From Microcaldota archaeon (GTDB lineage Archaea > Micrarchaeota > Micrarchaeia > Anstonellales > J096): a stretch of 9,897 bases of DNA. The stretch covers positions 1-9,897 of the forward strand of contig WAPD01000089.1 in assembly GCA_015520875.1 (NCBI GenBank), given 5' to 3'. This document shows positions 1-8,094 of the stretch, in pieces; the first letter of the stretch is position 1; the number at the start of each line of letters is the position of its first letter. A program made the position numbers and the translations under genes. The notes below the pieces were generated by a model that saw only the letters and a list, made by a program, of their open reading frames with translations, did no database searches and had not been told where the DNA came from.

Positions 1-114
1 AGTGAAGATAAGATCTCAGAATTATTTAAAAAACGTAAAGAAACGATAAAGAGATTCAAAGGAAAGTTTAAAGAAGAGTTCCATTTATATCAAAAAGAAT
101 GTTTTGGAATTTAG
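1..114 (+). CDS. 3' end of an upstream gene, possibly the secretion ATPase partner
   Basis: Frame 1 is open from the left edge to a TAG stop at 112-114, giving 37 residues of a lysine- and glutamate-rich, amphipathic tail ending in QKECFGI. Its stop lies inside the next gene, so the two overlap by 16 nt (99-114) in different frames, as expected for translationally coupled genes. No catalytic motif falls in the visible part, so the product cannot be read from sequence. In archaeal pilus and archaellum loci the gene directly before an ArlJ/TadC-type protein usually encodes the hexameric ATPase (ArlI/GspE family). That is the leading guess, by position only. The open frame is short enough to be chance, though the other frame upstream of 99 is broken by several stops, so the neighbouring gene does not explain it. 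Confidence 0.5.
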   Translation, partial: SEDKISELFKKRKETIKRFKGKFKEEFHLYQKECFGI

Positions 115-1595
115 TAAAAAAATTTCCCCCATTGATACAGCATCAAAAGCTCCAGGAACTATTTGAACAATTGGAACTTCCAACAAGTGCAAGCCGCTAT
201 TTAACATTTGGATTTTTCCTATTTATTCTATTGAGCATTGTAGGGTATTTTGTAGGTGTTCCATATATAGGGATTTTCGTGTTTTTGATTTTGTTGATAT
301 ACCCTTATATGTTAAAGAAACAAGAGGAGCAATCCATTCTAGCTCAACTGCCTTTGTTTTTGATAGATTTAGGATCCCTGTTAAACATGGGAATTCCATT
401 GATAGAAAGTATAGAGTTAGCATCTAAAAATACTGGGAAGCTTGAAGAAGTTTTAAGGAAATCGTTAGATAGGTTGGAGAAAAATGAAAGTCTAACTTCT
501 ATTCTACTTTCCATTATACAGAGATATGAAAATGCAACCATAAAAAGAGCATTCACCCAGATAATTGCGGCTATTGAAACAGGTAGTGGAAGTGAGTTAA
601 AACAATTAGGACGGGAGCTTTTAAAAGAACAAATTTATTTATTGAAAGAATTTGGAAATAAATTATCGATAATTTCCCAATTTTTTATTGCATTTAATGT
701 TATTGTGCCTGTTTTTATTGTATTGTTGGTAATGGCACTGCCTTTGATAATGCAGCAAAAGCCCGATTTAAACATGCTTACCCAATCTCTCTTTATTATA
801 TTCCCGATGATAGGGATAATATTTTTGTTAGCTACATATTTAACATTTCCAGAGACCTCCTTTACCAACCCAACATTGGATATAAAGATGTTGCTAATTG
901 GGGCTTTGCTAGCATATACTTCTCTGCTTTTAGAACTTAATCTAGAGCAATTAATGATATTATCAGGTATATTGGTTTTGGGAACCATAGTATGGGCACT
1001 AAGAAACCCTGTTCCATATAAAGAATTGGAAGAAGAGGTTCCAGAAGCACTTTTGATGTTAAGTGCCTTTCCCAGGTTTGATTTAGAGGAATTCTTTGAA
1101 CAGCTTAAAAAAGGAAATTTGAAAGCGTTCAAAGAGATAAGTGAGCATGTTCTATCGGTTTTAAAAAACAATCAAAATCCTTCAGATATTTTTAGATTTT
1201 TGGAAAGTATAGATTCTCCATTGTTTAAAAGATTTGTTTCCATTATTAAGTTTAGCTACTATACAGGTTCTGGTTTGGGAGAAAAACTGGCGGAATGGGC
1301 CGAAGCCCTTTTTCAATATATAACGGCTAAAAAAGATATTGCATCTATGTTTATGGTTCATAAATACACGCTAATAATAGGTGCCATCATTGTTCCCATT
1401 ATTTTAGGAGCTATGGTTAGCATTTTCTATAAATTGTTCAAAGTAAACATCGAATACATTGTTCCATTTATATTTATAGCAACCGGCCTTACATACACTT
1501 TATTAAACATGGTTCAAAAGAGCAAGGTAATATGGTATTTTATGCTTAGTTTATTAGGGTTTGTGGCCTTTTATTTAGCAAAGAGTTATGTTTAG
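99..1595 (+). CDS. Type II secretion system F-domain membrane protein (archaeal ArlJ/TadC-like assembly platform)
   Basis: A 498-residue polytopic membrane protein, probably the inner-membrane platform on which a type IV pilus-like or archaellum-like filament is built, driven by a cytosolic ATPase. Hydrophobic segments lie near residues 34-52, 54-71, 190-213, 228-249, 263-280, 283-300, 420-445, 451-470 and 477-494. Two T2SF-like units, about 82-212 and 313-440, each have a soluble helical part (the second with GSGLGEKLAEWAEAL at 381-395) leading into a helix. This duplicated layout and length fit archaeal ArlJ/PilC relatives rather than the shorter bacterial TadB or TadC. There are no cysteines and only two sequons, unlike the exported neighbours. 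ATG at 99 is the first start after in-frame stops at 3, 9, 27, 36 and 69; no clear Shine-Dalgarno precedes it, so coupling to the upstream gene is likely. Whether it serves an archaellum, adhesive pilus or DNA-uptake system cannot be told; no pilin gene is visible. Confidence 0.88.
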   Translation: MFWNLVKKFPPLIQHQKLQELFEQLELPTSASRYLTFGFFLFILLSIVGYFVGVPYIGIFVFLILLIYPYMLKKQEEQSILAQLPLFLIDLGSLLNMGIPLIESIELASKNTGKLEEVLRKSLDRLEKNESLTSILLSIIQRYENATIKRAFTQIIAAIETGSGSELKQLGRELLKEQIYLLKEFGNKLSIISQFFIAFNVIVPVFIVLLVMALPLIMQQKPDLNMLTQSLFIIFPMIGIIFLLATYLTFPETSFTNPTLDIKMLLIGALLAYTSLLLELNLEQLMILSGILVLGTIVWALRNPVPYKELEEEVPEALLMLSAFPRFDLEEFFEQLKKGNLKAFKEISEHVLSVLKNNQNPSDIFRFLESIDSPLFKRFVSIIKFSYYTGSGLGEKLAEWAEALFQYITAKKDIASMFMVHKYTLIIGAIIVPIILGAMVSIFYKLFKVNIEYIVPFIFIATGLTYTLLNMVQKSKVIWYFMLSLLGFVAFYLAKSYV

Positions 1596-1925
1596 AGGTT
1601 CTGAGACCTCGCATTGATAGGGTAATTCTGGGAAATAAGTATAATTAACATTTATGGAAATATTGGTGGGCTTAAAACATGTTCCATTATAGAGATAAGT
1701 TCCATTCAGGATAAGAAAGGTGACATTATCTGTAAAGATTAAACTATAGTTTTCTGAGATATAATAGTCGAAATTAGTGGAATTGCACATTATGGGCAAC
1801 CCTCGGGCCTGGGCCTCTTTTAAAAACAATGCCAATGTGAATTGAGCTGTTTTTGTTTCATTTACTACTGTATTAGAATTTAGGCAGCCAGCCAATAAAA
1901 TAAAAATACTAATCCATCTTTTCAT
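1575..1925 (-). CDS. Small exported lipoprotein, N-glycosylated and disulfide-rich (unknown family)
   Basis: A 116-residue protein beginning MKRWISIFILLAGC: two basic residues, a short hydrophobic run and a textbook lipobox (LAGC, Cys14), which predicts lipid attachment on the outer face of the membrane. The mature part has nine N-X-S/T sequons in about 100 residues and four more cysteines (47, 83, 105 and 116), the last being the final residue, so two disulfides are possible. I do not recognise the family. The ATG at 1923-1925 lies inside the end of the giant gene (17-nt overlap, 1909-1925) with no Shine-Dalgarno before it, which suggests reinitiation after the upstream stop. A TTG seven codons earlier (1946) would give a more usual signal length, but ATG is preferred. 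The 3' end overlaps the convergent T2SF gene by 21 nt. It is probably an accessory subunit of the same surface complex (inference). Confidence 0.75.
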   Translation of the reverse strand: MKRWISIFILLAGCLNSNTVVNETKTAQFTLALFLKEAQARGLPIMCNSTNFDYYISENYSLIFTDNVTFLILNGTYLYNGTCFKPTNISINVNYTYFPELPYQCEVSEPLNITLC

Positions 1926-4900
1926 GTTCAGAAACCGTTGTTCCAATAGTTAGTTTCCATTTCACACTAATATGGGCTTTAGCAACACCCACAGATGCCT
2001 TGAATAATCCGTTGTTATCTGTTTTTGCGGTTATTGTTTTATCCCCTGCTTTTATGGTCACAGTAGCATCTTTGATAGGCATTCCCAGGACATTGGTAAC
2101 TCTTCCAATAAGCTTTCCATCTCTCCTTAATAGGATTTCTACCTTTGCCACAAACCATGCTAATAACATTAAAGCTAACAACCATAGAGGCCACAATGGA
2201 AGCGTTCGTACTGCAACGAAAGATTGTTGTAATGTGAAGTGGGCTTTTGTTTTAGGCCCCTTATAAAGCTTTCCATCCTTTAATAGGTAATATGTGTAAT
2301 TACCAGATTCTGGATAGTAAACAAGGGCGTACCCCCTACTGTCTGTTGTGTAATAATAGGTTTGGTTAGAAGGTGAAATAACAATAATCCTACCAACATA
2401 TGGATGTCCGTTGTTGTCTAATACTCTGACAAATGCGGATGTGTTAACAATAACTTGGTCAGGAGCCTCTATTGTGTAATTTAATAGACTTGGAACAACC
2501 TCATATTGTTCCAGTATAATTGAAACGTTAGATTGAGGATTTTCAATTGTTCCATTACCTTGTAAGATCAATTCACCTTGGACTAGTCCTTGAATATTAC
2601 AATCTTGAACTAGGACATATTGGGTTCTAGATTGTTTATAACCGTCCATCCTTGCCTTTACATAGAATTTCCCCTCCCTATCGAAGGATAATGAAGCATG
2701 TCCTTCTTGAGCTGTATATGTTCCAAGAGATGTAACAACCTCTGCTCCATCCACATAATTTCCATAACCATCATACACATAAGCATTTACTGTTTCATTA
2801 ATACAAGCAATATTTTTATCCAATACAAGGCGAAGTTGGTTTGGAATTGTGGTGTAATTTCCTGAAATGATTCCGAGTGGTAATGAGATGTTTATGAAAA
2901 TGGTAATGTTTTTGGTAATGTTCTTAGCAGTTACAAAGATTGTTGCATTTGAAGGGCTGTTCAAGAATAAGGAACTTATGTTGAATAAAACGATTGCGGT
3001 GCTATTGGGAGCGATAACAACGTAAGGAGGCAAGAATAAAGCTGGGTTATCTGTATAAAGGCTATAAGTTAATGTTTGAGAACTGTTTGAAGTTATGTAA
3101 AGATAGCCGCTTGTTGTGTTTGGCCTTTCCACGTTGAATATGGATTGATTAACACTTATGTTGAATATTACAGAAGTATTTGAAATTGGAACGTTTATTA
3201 GAACTTCAATTGTAGCATTTGTTGTTATGTTATTGGAGGTTAAGGTAAATGTAATGTTTTTGCTATCTTTTATATAAATTGAAGATAGGTTAAATGGAAC
3301 GGCTATTGTTGTGTTTGGAGCTACTGTAACATTTGGAACAATGAAAACTCCAGAAGAACTAGGGGCAATATCTATTGTTATTGTTTTAGAAGAATTGGAT
3401 GTGATGTAAAGATAACCTGAAGCATTATCTGGAACCGTTAAATTATAGAAATCAGGAGAGGCACTTGCATCGAAATAATAAAAGTCTTCACTTAAATTCA
3501 ATATGATTGGGATTGTAAAGGTTATGTTATTATCGATGGTAGTTACATTTACCAAGAATAAGTAATCACCAGCAGGTAATGTTGGAATTGAAATGTTAAA
3601 GGTTTTGGATTCCAATTCCTCTAACGTGAAATTAGAAGGTGTTGCAGTTAGATTTGTAACAACTAAAATGGTTTCTCGGTAGTTTCCGTTATTGGTAACA
3701 TTAAACATTAGTGAAATATTCCGAGGTGTTCCAACATATCGATAACCTCCAGGGTAGATGGATAAGTTTCTTACATTAAAGGAAGAATAGATGGTTGGTA
3801 AACCATAAATTAAAATTGGGACAGCATATGGGTTTGAGGCATTACTGCTATAAACAATATTATTATTGTCTCCGTAAGTTAATAGAGTTATCAATTGGGA
3901 ACTATTGACAGGGTTTCCGTTAATATAAATTTCACTAGCAGCAGGTAGATAAATTTGATAGAGGTTGGTTGGGATGTAAAGCCTTAGTGCATAAAGATAA
4001 TTTCCCTTCGCCATTCTTTCCATAGGCCAGTAAGAGATATCACTTTCTTCCCTTGAAACTCTGGTAATATCTCCAAGGCCCCTTCTCCAGCTATAAGGAG
4101 TGGAAACGTCCTTTTCTAGGTAATATGCTTCTACGTTTTGTTGGGAGATGGAAGGCAAGGTTCCAGAACATATGTCTGAAGATAGAACAACGCTACAATT
4201 GGAATCAAATACAAAAAAGGACCCAGTTGTTGAGTTTATCATTGCATCAGATTCATTTGTAAATAGAATAAAGTCTCCAATTAGAGTGGTTGGTGTTTCA
4301 TATCGTGGGATGAAAATTAAATAATCGGAACCGTTTCTCCATGTTAAATGAGATAAAGAAATAGGAATTGTAATGTTGTTTAAATAAAGTGTTCCATTGA
4401 AATCTTTGGACATACCTCCTTGGAACACAACACCACTATAGTTGAGTAGGTAAAATGATAAGGTTAGATTAGTGTAGGAATTTGCATAGTGGGCCACTCT
4501 TCTTCCCAAATGAGTTATCAATGTTCTTCTATAAGGAGAATTAAACGATAAAAGCTCTTTATATCCATTGGGGGTTGTGTTAATGGGCTTAAAGTAGTAG
4601 GTGCTGTTTCCTTTACCTGGTGCTGTTACATAATCCACATATCTTGGGATCTTATGGGAAACATCACCTTCTGTTTGTAGGAAGTAAACTCTAAGAGGGA
4701 AAGGATTGTTGTTAACGAATTTTAAGTATATTTGGTCTTGGAACCTATAATAATAGAGGGTGGTTGGCAACACATCTAAGATACCAGGATTTGAAACATT
4801 TAATGTCTTTGAGAAATTGATGTAATATTTAATGCGTAGCTTTGGTGCTGGTGTTTTTGTAGTAGTAGATAATATGGCGGGTCCTGAACGTAAGAGGTGT

Positions 4901-7900
4901 GGTGAAACAACAGAGTAGTGATTTTCAACAGGTCTTATTATTAACACAGGATCTGTAGATGGAGATGCATAATACATATCTTCAACTCCAGAAGTATAAA
5001 TTGCCAATGCCCTTAAATAAGACGGAATATAGATTGGGATTCTATAAATATAGCGGTTTTCTCCGGAAGAACTTACACCTGAGAACCAATCTTCCATTGA
5101 GAAGTTGTACTTTCTAGCCTCTTTTACATAGTTCAAGTCTTCTTTTACACAAGGAGTAGGGCCAAATAAACCGTCACAAACACCGATGTAAGTAGGAATA
5201 GGTTTTTTGAACACCAAAGGCTCTGTTTCATAAGCAAACACATAGTCAATTGTTAAATTGGAGACATTTTGATTAATACCATAAAGGGTGATATAATCCG
5301 AGAACGTCTCATTTGGTAAGATAAATCTATTGTAACGTTTTCCTCCTAGCCACTTGTCGCCCATCCTTACATCAACGTAAGCAAGTTCTATGGGTTGCTC
5401 CATATGGCTTGTTACATTGATATAAAGCTTGTTCAAATAGCCTTCTGCTAATTGGGCATTTGTTGTAATGTTGTATTCCATTAAAGATCCTATGCTAGGA
5501 GTTGTTCCATTCACTATAGAACCTAATCTATTGGAACTATATTCATAACCTAACTTGAATTTTATTCCCTTCAAAAATCTGATTTTATCTGCATAAGAGC
5601 TAAAGATACGTCTATAATCTGGTGAGATATAGTAGGAAAGGAAATTATAACCATCTTTGATGTCTAGACTATAAAAATTAGAATAATCGGCACTATAGTA
5701 AACACTATAAGTTCCACATGAGTAGAACACTCCTCGATATTCGATGGTGTTATTGTTTAAGGTTAAATTAACAGTACCGCCTGGGAATTCATCATATCGA
5801 TAGTAACATAAAGTACTTGGCCTTTTTACAGCCACTGCAAACGACTTTGTAATATTATCTTTCCATAGAGACTTAAATTGAGTAATTCCAAATTGGACCC
5901 TTTGGACAGGTAAATAATCATTGTAATTAGATTCATATACACTACCTTTTCCGGCCACTTCACTTATATCTTCTCTATAGATAACAACTGAAAAATTAGT
6001 ATAAGGAACATCTGGCAAGAACATTGGAACAACATATTTGTGTTCGCCTGGGTAGACTTCCATGTCATTACCCAGACCGAATTCAAATCTCTCACTAGAA
6101 TTGTTTAAAATCAATTTTAGAGCGTTGAAACGCAAAGATGTCAACTGTCTGTTTATTATAGAGAACCTAAGGGCATTCATTTCATTTCTCTTTAACTCAG
6201 TAGTGTTCAAGGAAATTTCAATAGGGGGACTTGAAGGAGAAGTTACATTTTTGAAGGTGAATGTGTAGGTAAAGAAGAGCCTTACAGGTTTTACAAGCGT
6301 TCTGTTTTCACATAGCAATATTAAACGAGAGGTATTTTCAATTAAACCTGAAGTTAATGGGTTTCCTACTTCATCTGTTAAATAACAAGACTCCTTTGTT
6401 AAAACATCTAAATCTACATAGACTTGAGAAGGTAAGTCCATAAAACCTTGGAATGGGATATCTAATTTATATGCACTAAATGAAGTTAAATTAGATAGTG
6501 GAACAGAAGTATTATTTAAAGCCAGAGGCTCACTACCATATTGCCAGATAGGAAGACCTTCTAGTATGTAATCATTAAACAATTGTACTTTGAGATAGCC
6601 GTCTGGAACATCGTTTGGGATATAAAATTTCAAAGGTAAAATATATCTAGAATTAGGCTTTATCCACAAATCTAAAACATCGTCATATAAATCCACAACT
6701 TTACCACTACTATTCCATAGTTCTACAGCAATTCCTTCAATATGGAATGGTAACGTTGGGTTGTTATTCTTTAAAGATAAAACAATTTGCTCCCAGTATC
6801 CTTTGTAAAGTGTCCTATTAGAAACAATTGCGCTCAAGTTGTTAGAGCTTTTATAAGCCAAACTAACAAGGACATAGTCGGATAGATTAGAAGTGACATT
6901 TAATGTCATGTTGCCAGTTTGTGAGAAGAATGACGAATGCAAATTAATATAAGAAGTGGTATTTGGAGCTTCCCAAGTTATACTATGATTAATAGGACTA
7001 TACAAAAGAAAGTCTCCGTCGGTAACCTCAAAAAACAAAGAAGTCTTTGTTTTAGGGTGTAAATAGAGGGATTGAGCAAAATAGGTTAGAGAATTAGTTG
7101 CATTGGGCATTCCACAACCCAAAGAGGTACAATTCCTAGATGTACCAGCAACCATAACAGCCTTCAACTCCTCTATGTTATAATTGCCTTTTGCTTTTAC
7201 ATAAGCTGTTGCAACTCCCAAAAATCCAAGAGCTATTTCAGGAGAAGTATAATTAATACTATCTAACATAGCTTCTGAAGGTAAATAAAACTCTGGTTTA
7301 TACAAAGAATGGGAAGTTAAAGTGTAGGAATTATTCAAGGCCAATACTGTTAATCCATTGTCAAATTTATAGAAATTCCTATTATAATCGCTTAGTACTA
7401 ATAAGTTGTCCACAGGGTCTGAGAGGTTTAATTCAGTATTAACAACAACAATGTCTCTACAGTAACCTAGGAGATTTACATTAGGATTTGTTTGAACGAT
7501 ATAGGTAAACGGAGACTCTGTAAACCTTGCTAATATATAAAACAATAAATTTGTTTCATTTCCATAAGGAATTTGGTTGAATGAAGTGTTCAATGAAGAA
7601 GGTTTCACAGTACAGTTACCCAAGTATTGATATCCATTGAAATCGTTCCAATACAAGTATCCAGAACCGTTTGTTTCTATCTTTATTGTAGAACCATCAT
7701 AATCTGGGATTATTATGGAAGATATATTATAGGAACCCACACTCAGATTGGAACTAGAACAAATCACAGATGTATTTTGAAACCTTACACAAAAATTCTC
7801 AGGAGCTCCAGAGACAGCAAAATACAATGCCAAAGAAGGAGATGGATTTAATCTTAATAAATAAACATCGTTAACTAAAGAACACCACTCAGGAGTTAAT

Positions 7901-8094
7901 GTTACAAAGGTTATTCTATCGTAGCGTCCATCGTAAAATAAGTTAGAATAGTATGGCACAGTTTGATTGGAAATAGCACATAAAGGTTGATTATAGGTTG
8001 CATTAACATCCAATATTGGAACATCGATTAGAGACATATAACTGGATATTGGAGGGGCAGCAAACAATAATCCAATAAATAAAACCCAAATCAT
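1909..8094 (-). CDS. Giant type I membrane surface glycoprotein with Ig-like modules and glycan-dense stalk
   Basis: A 2061-residue exported protein. Residues 1-18 form a hydrophobic signal peptide (MIWVLFIGLLFAAPP) with no basic n-region. About 93 sequons lie in the ectodomain, and 18 cysteines occur mostly in close pairs. Roughly 1-1440 is tyrosine-rich, unrecognised beta-type sequence containing several sandwich-like modules (about 423-510, 627-714, 873-965). Residues 1442-1747 are a cysteine-free stalk with 30 sequons, including a NEW3-like unit and two 103-residue tandem repeats. Two Ig/carboxypeptidase-regulatory-like modules follow (about 1756-1835, with Cys1764 and Cys1832, and 1875-1950), then a tryptophan-flanked transmembrane helix (1967-1983), RR at 1990-1991, and a tail (1994-2061) resembling the same regulatory-like fold, without sequons or cysteines. 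ATG 8094 is the only ATG/GTG/TTG after the in-frame TAA at 8122-8124. It overlaps the upstream TGA and has a strong ribosome site. No protease, von Willebrand A or catalytic motif was recognised; an adhesin or S-layer-like role is inference. Confidence 0.87.
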   Translation of the reverse strand: MIWVLFIGLLFAAPPISSYMSLIDVPILDVNATYNQPLCAISNQTVPYYSNLFYDGRYDRITFVTLTPEWCSLVNDVYLLRLNPSPSLALYFAVSGAPENFCVRFQNTSVICSSSNLSVGSYNISSIIIPDYDGSTIKIETNGSGYLYWNDFNGYQYLGNCTVKPSSLNTSFNQIPYGNETNLLFYILARFTESPFTYIVQTNPNVNLLGYCRDIVVVNTELNLSDPVDNLLVLSDYNRNFYKFDNGLTVLALNNSYTLTSHSLYKPEFYLPSEAMLDSINYTSPEIALGFLGVATAYVKAKGNYNIEELKAVMVAGTSRNCTSLGCGMPNATNSLTYFAQSLYLHPKTKTSLFFEVTDGDFLLYSPINHSITWEAPNTTSYINLHSSFFSQTGNMTLNVTSNLSDYVLVSLAYKSSNNLSAIVSNRTLYKGYWEQIVLSLKNNNPTLPFHIEGIAVELWNSSGKVVDLYDDVLDLWIKPNSRYILPLKFYIPNDVPDGYLKVQLFNDYILEGLPIWQYGSEPLALNNTSVPLSNLTSFSAYKLDIPFQGFMDLPSQVYVDLDVLTKESCYLTDEVGNPLTSGLIENTSRLILLCENRTLVKPVRLFFTYTFTFKNVTSPSSPPIEISLNTTELKRNEMNALRFSIINRQLTSLRFNALKLILNNSSERFEFGLGNDMEVYPGEHKYVVPMFLPDVPYTNFSVVIYREDISEVAGKGSVYESNYNDYLPVQRVQFGITQFKSLWKDNITKSFAVAVKRPSTLCYYRYDEFPGGTVNLTLNNNTIEYRGVFYSCGTYSVYYSADYSNFYSLDIKDGYNFLSYYISPDYRRIFSSYADKIRFLKGIKFKLGYEYSSNRLGSIVNGTTPSIGSLMEYNITTNAQLAEGYLNKLYINVTSHMEQPIELAYVDVRMGDKWLGGKRYNRFILPNETFSDYITLYGINQNVSNLTIDYVFAYETEPLVFKKPIPTYIGVCDGLFGPTPCVKEDLNYVKEARKYNFSMEDWFSGVSSSGENRYIYRIPIYIPSYLRALAIYTSGVEDMYYASPSTDPVLIIRPVENHYSVVSPHLLRSGPAILSTTTKTPAPKLRIKYYINFSKTLNVSNPGILDVLPTTLYYYRFQDQIYLKFVNNNPFPLRVYFLQTEGDVSHKIPRYVDYVTAPGKGNSTYYFKPINTTPNGYKELLSFNSPYRRTLITHLGRRVAHYANSYTNLTLSFYLLNYSGVVFQGGMSKDFNGTLYLNNITIPISLSHLTWRNGSDYLIFIPRYETPTTLIGDFILFTNESDAMINSTTGSFFVFDSNCSVVLSSDICSGTLPSISQQNVEAYYLEKDVSTPYSWRRGLGDITRVSREESDISYWPMERMAKGNYLYALRLYIPTNLYQIYLPAASEIYINGNPVNSSQLITLLTYGDNNNIVYSSNASNPYAVPILIYGLPTIYSSFNVRNLSIYPGGYRYVGTPRNISLMFNVTNNGNYRETILVVTNLTATPSNFTLEELESKTFNISIPTLPAGDYLFLVNVTTIDNNITFTIPIILNLSEDFYYFDASASPDFYNLTVPDNASGYLYITSNSSKTITIDIAPSSSGVFIVPNVTVAPNTTIAVPFNLSSIYIKDSKNITFTLTSNNITTNATIEVLINVPISNTSVIFNISVNQSIFNVERPNTTSGYLYITSNSSQTLTYSLYTDNPALFLPPYVVIAPNSTAIVLFNISSLFLNSPSNATIFVTAKNITKNITIFINISLPLGIISGNYTTIPNQLRLVLDKNIACINETVNAYVYDGYGNYVDGAEVVTSLGTYTAQEGHASLSFDREGKFYVKARMDGYKQSRTQYVLVQDCNIQGLVQGELILQGNGTIENPQSNVSIILEQYEVVPSLLNYTIEAPDQVIVNTSAFVRVLDNNGHPYVGRIIVISPSNQTYYYTTDSRGYALVYYPESGNYTYYLLKDGKLYKGPKTKAHFTLQQSFVAVRTLPLWPLWLLALMLLAWFVAKVEILLRRDGKLIGRVTNVLGMPIKDATVTIKAGDKTITAKTDNNGLFKASVGVAKAHISVKWKLTIGTTVSEHEKMD
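2875..3468 (-). repeat. Two tandem 103-residue protein repeats in the stalk of the giant glycoprotein
   Basis: The motif SGYLYITSNSS begins at residues 1559 (bases 3420 downward) and 1662 (bases 3111 downward), exactly 103 codons apart. Each copy is preceded by a P-[DN]-[NT]-[AT]-like turn and followed at similar distances by VAPN[TS]T or IAPNST, then FN[LI]SS. Codons differ at many synonymous sites, so the duplication is old and kept at protein level rather than a recent DNA repeat. The likely fold is a small beta-sandwich of the NEW3/CARDB kind. A more diverged unit (about 1450-1545, with FNVTNNGNYRETILVVTN) may be a third copy upstream. Unit edges are approximate. Confidence 0.75.

Noticed and set aside
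635..1171. 178-codon open frame on the minus strand, opposite the T2SF gene
   Set aside because: It is antisense to a clear membrane-protein gene, with no ribosome site and no recognisable domain; codon-shadow composition.
1595..1610. Inverted repeat GAGGT-TCTGAG-ACCTC as a terminator
   Set aside because: The stem is only 5 bp with no T-run on either strand, and it lies in the lipoprotein's coding end. Chance is likely.
1944..1946. TTG start giving a 123-residue lipoprotein
   Set aside because: An ATG seven codons later precedes the basic residues and lipobox directly. Kept only as an alternative start.
2000..2266. 88-codon plus-strand frame with a hydrophobic start
   Set aside because: It lies wholly opposite the membrane helix and tail of the giant protein, which explains its hydrophobic codons; no promoter or ribosome site was seen.
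2875..3468. CRISPR or DNA-level tandem array
   Set aside because: The repeats exist only at protein level; synonymous sites differ and the period is 309 nt in a coding frame.
6062..6268. Short plus-strand frame within the giant gene
   Set aside because: It is opposite well-supported sequon-rich coding sequence, with no independent signal.
7627..7851. 74-codon plus-strand frame within the giant gene
   Set aside because: Same reason: antisense shadow with low-quality composition and no start signal.
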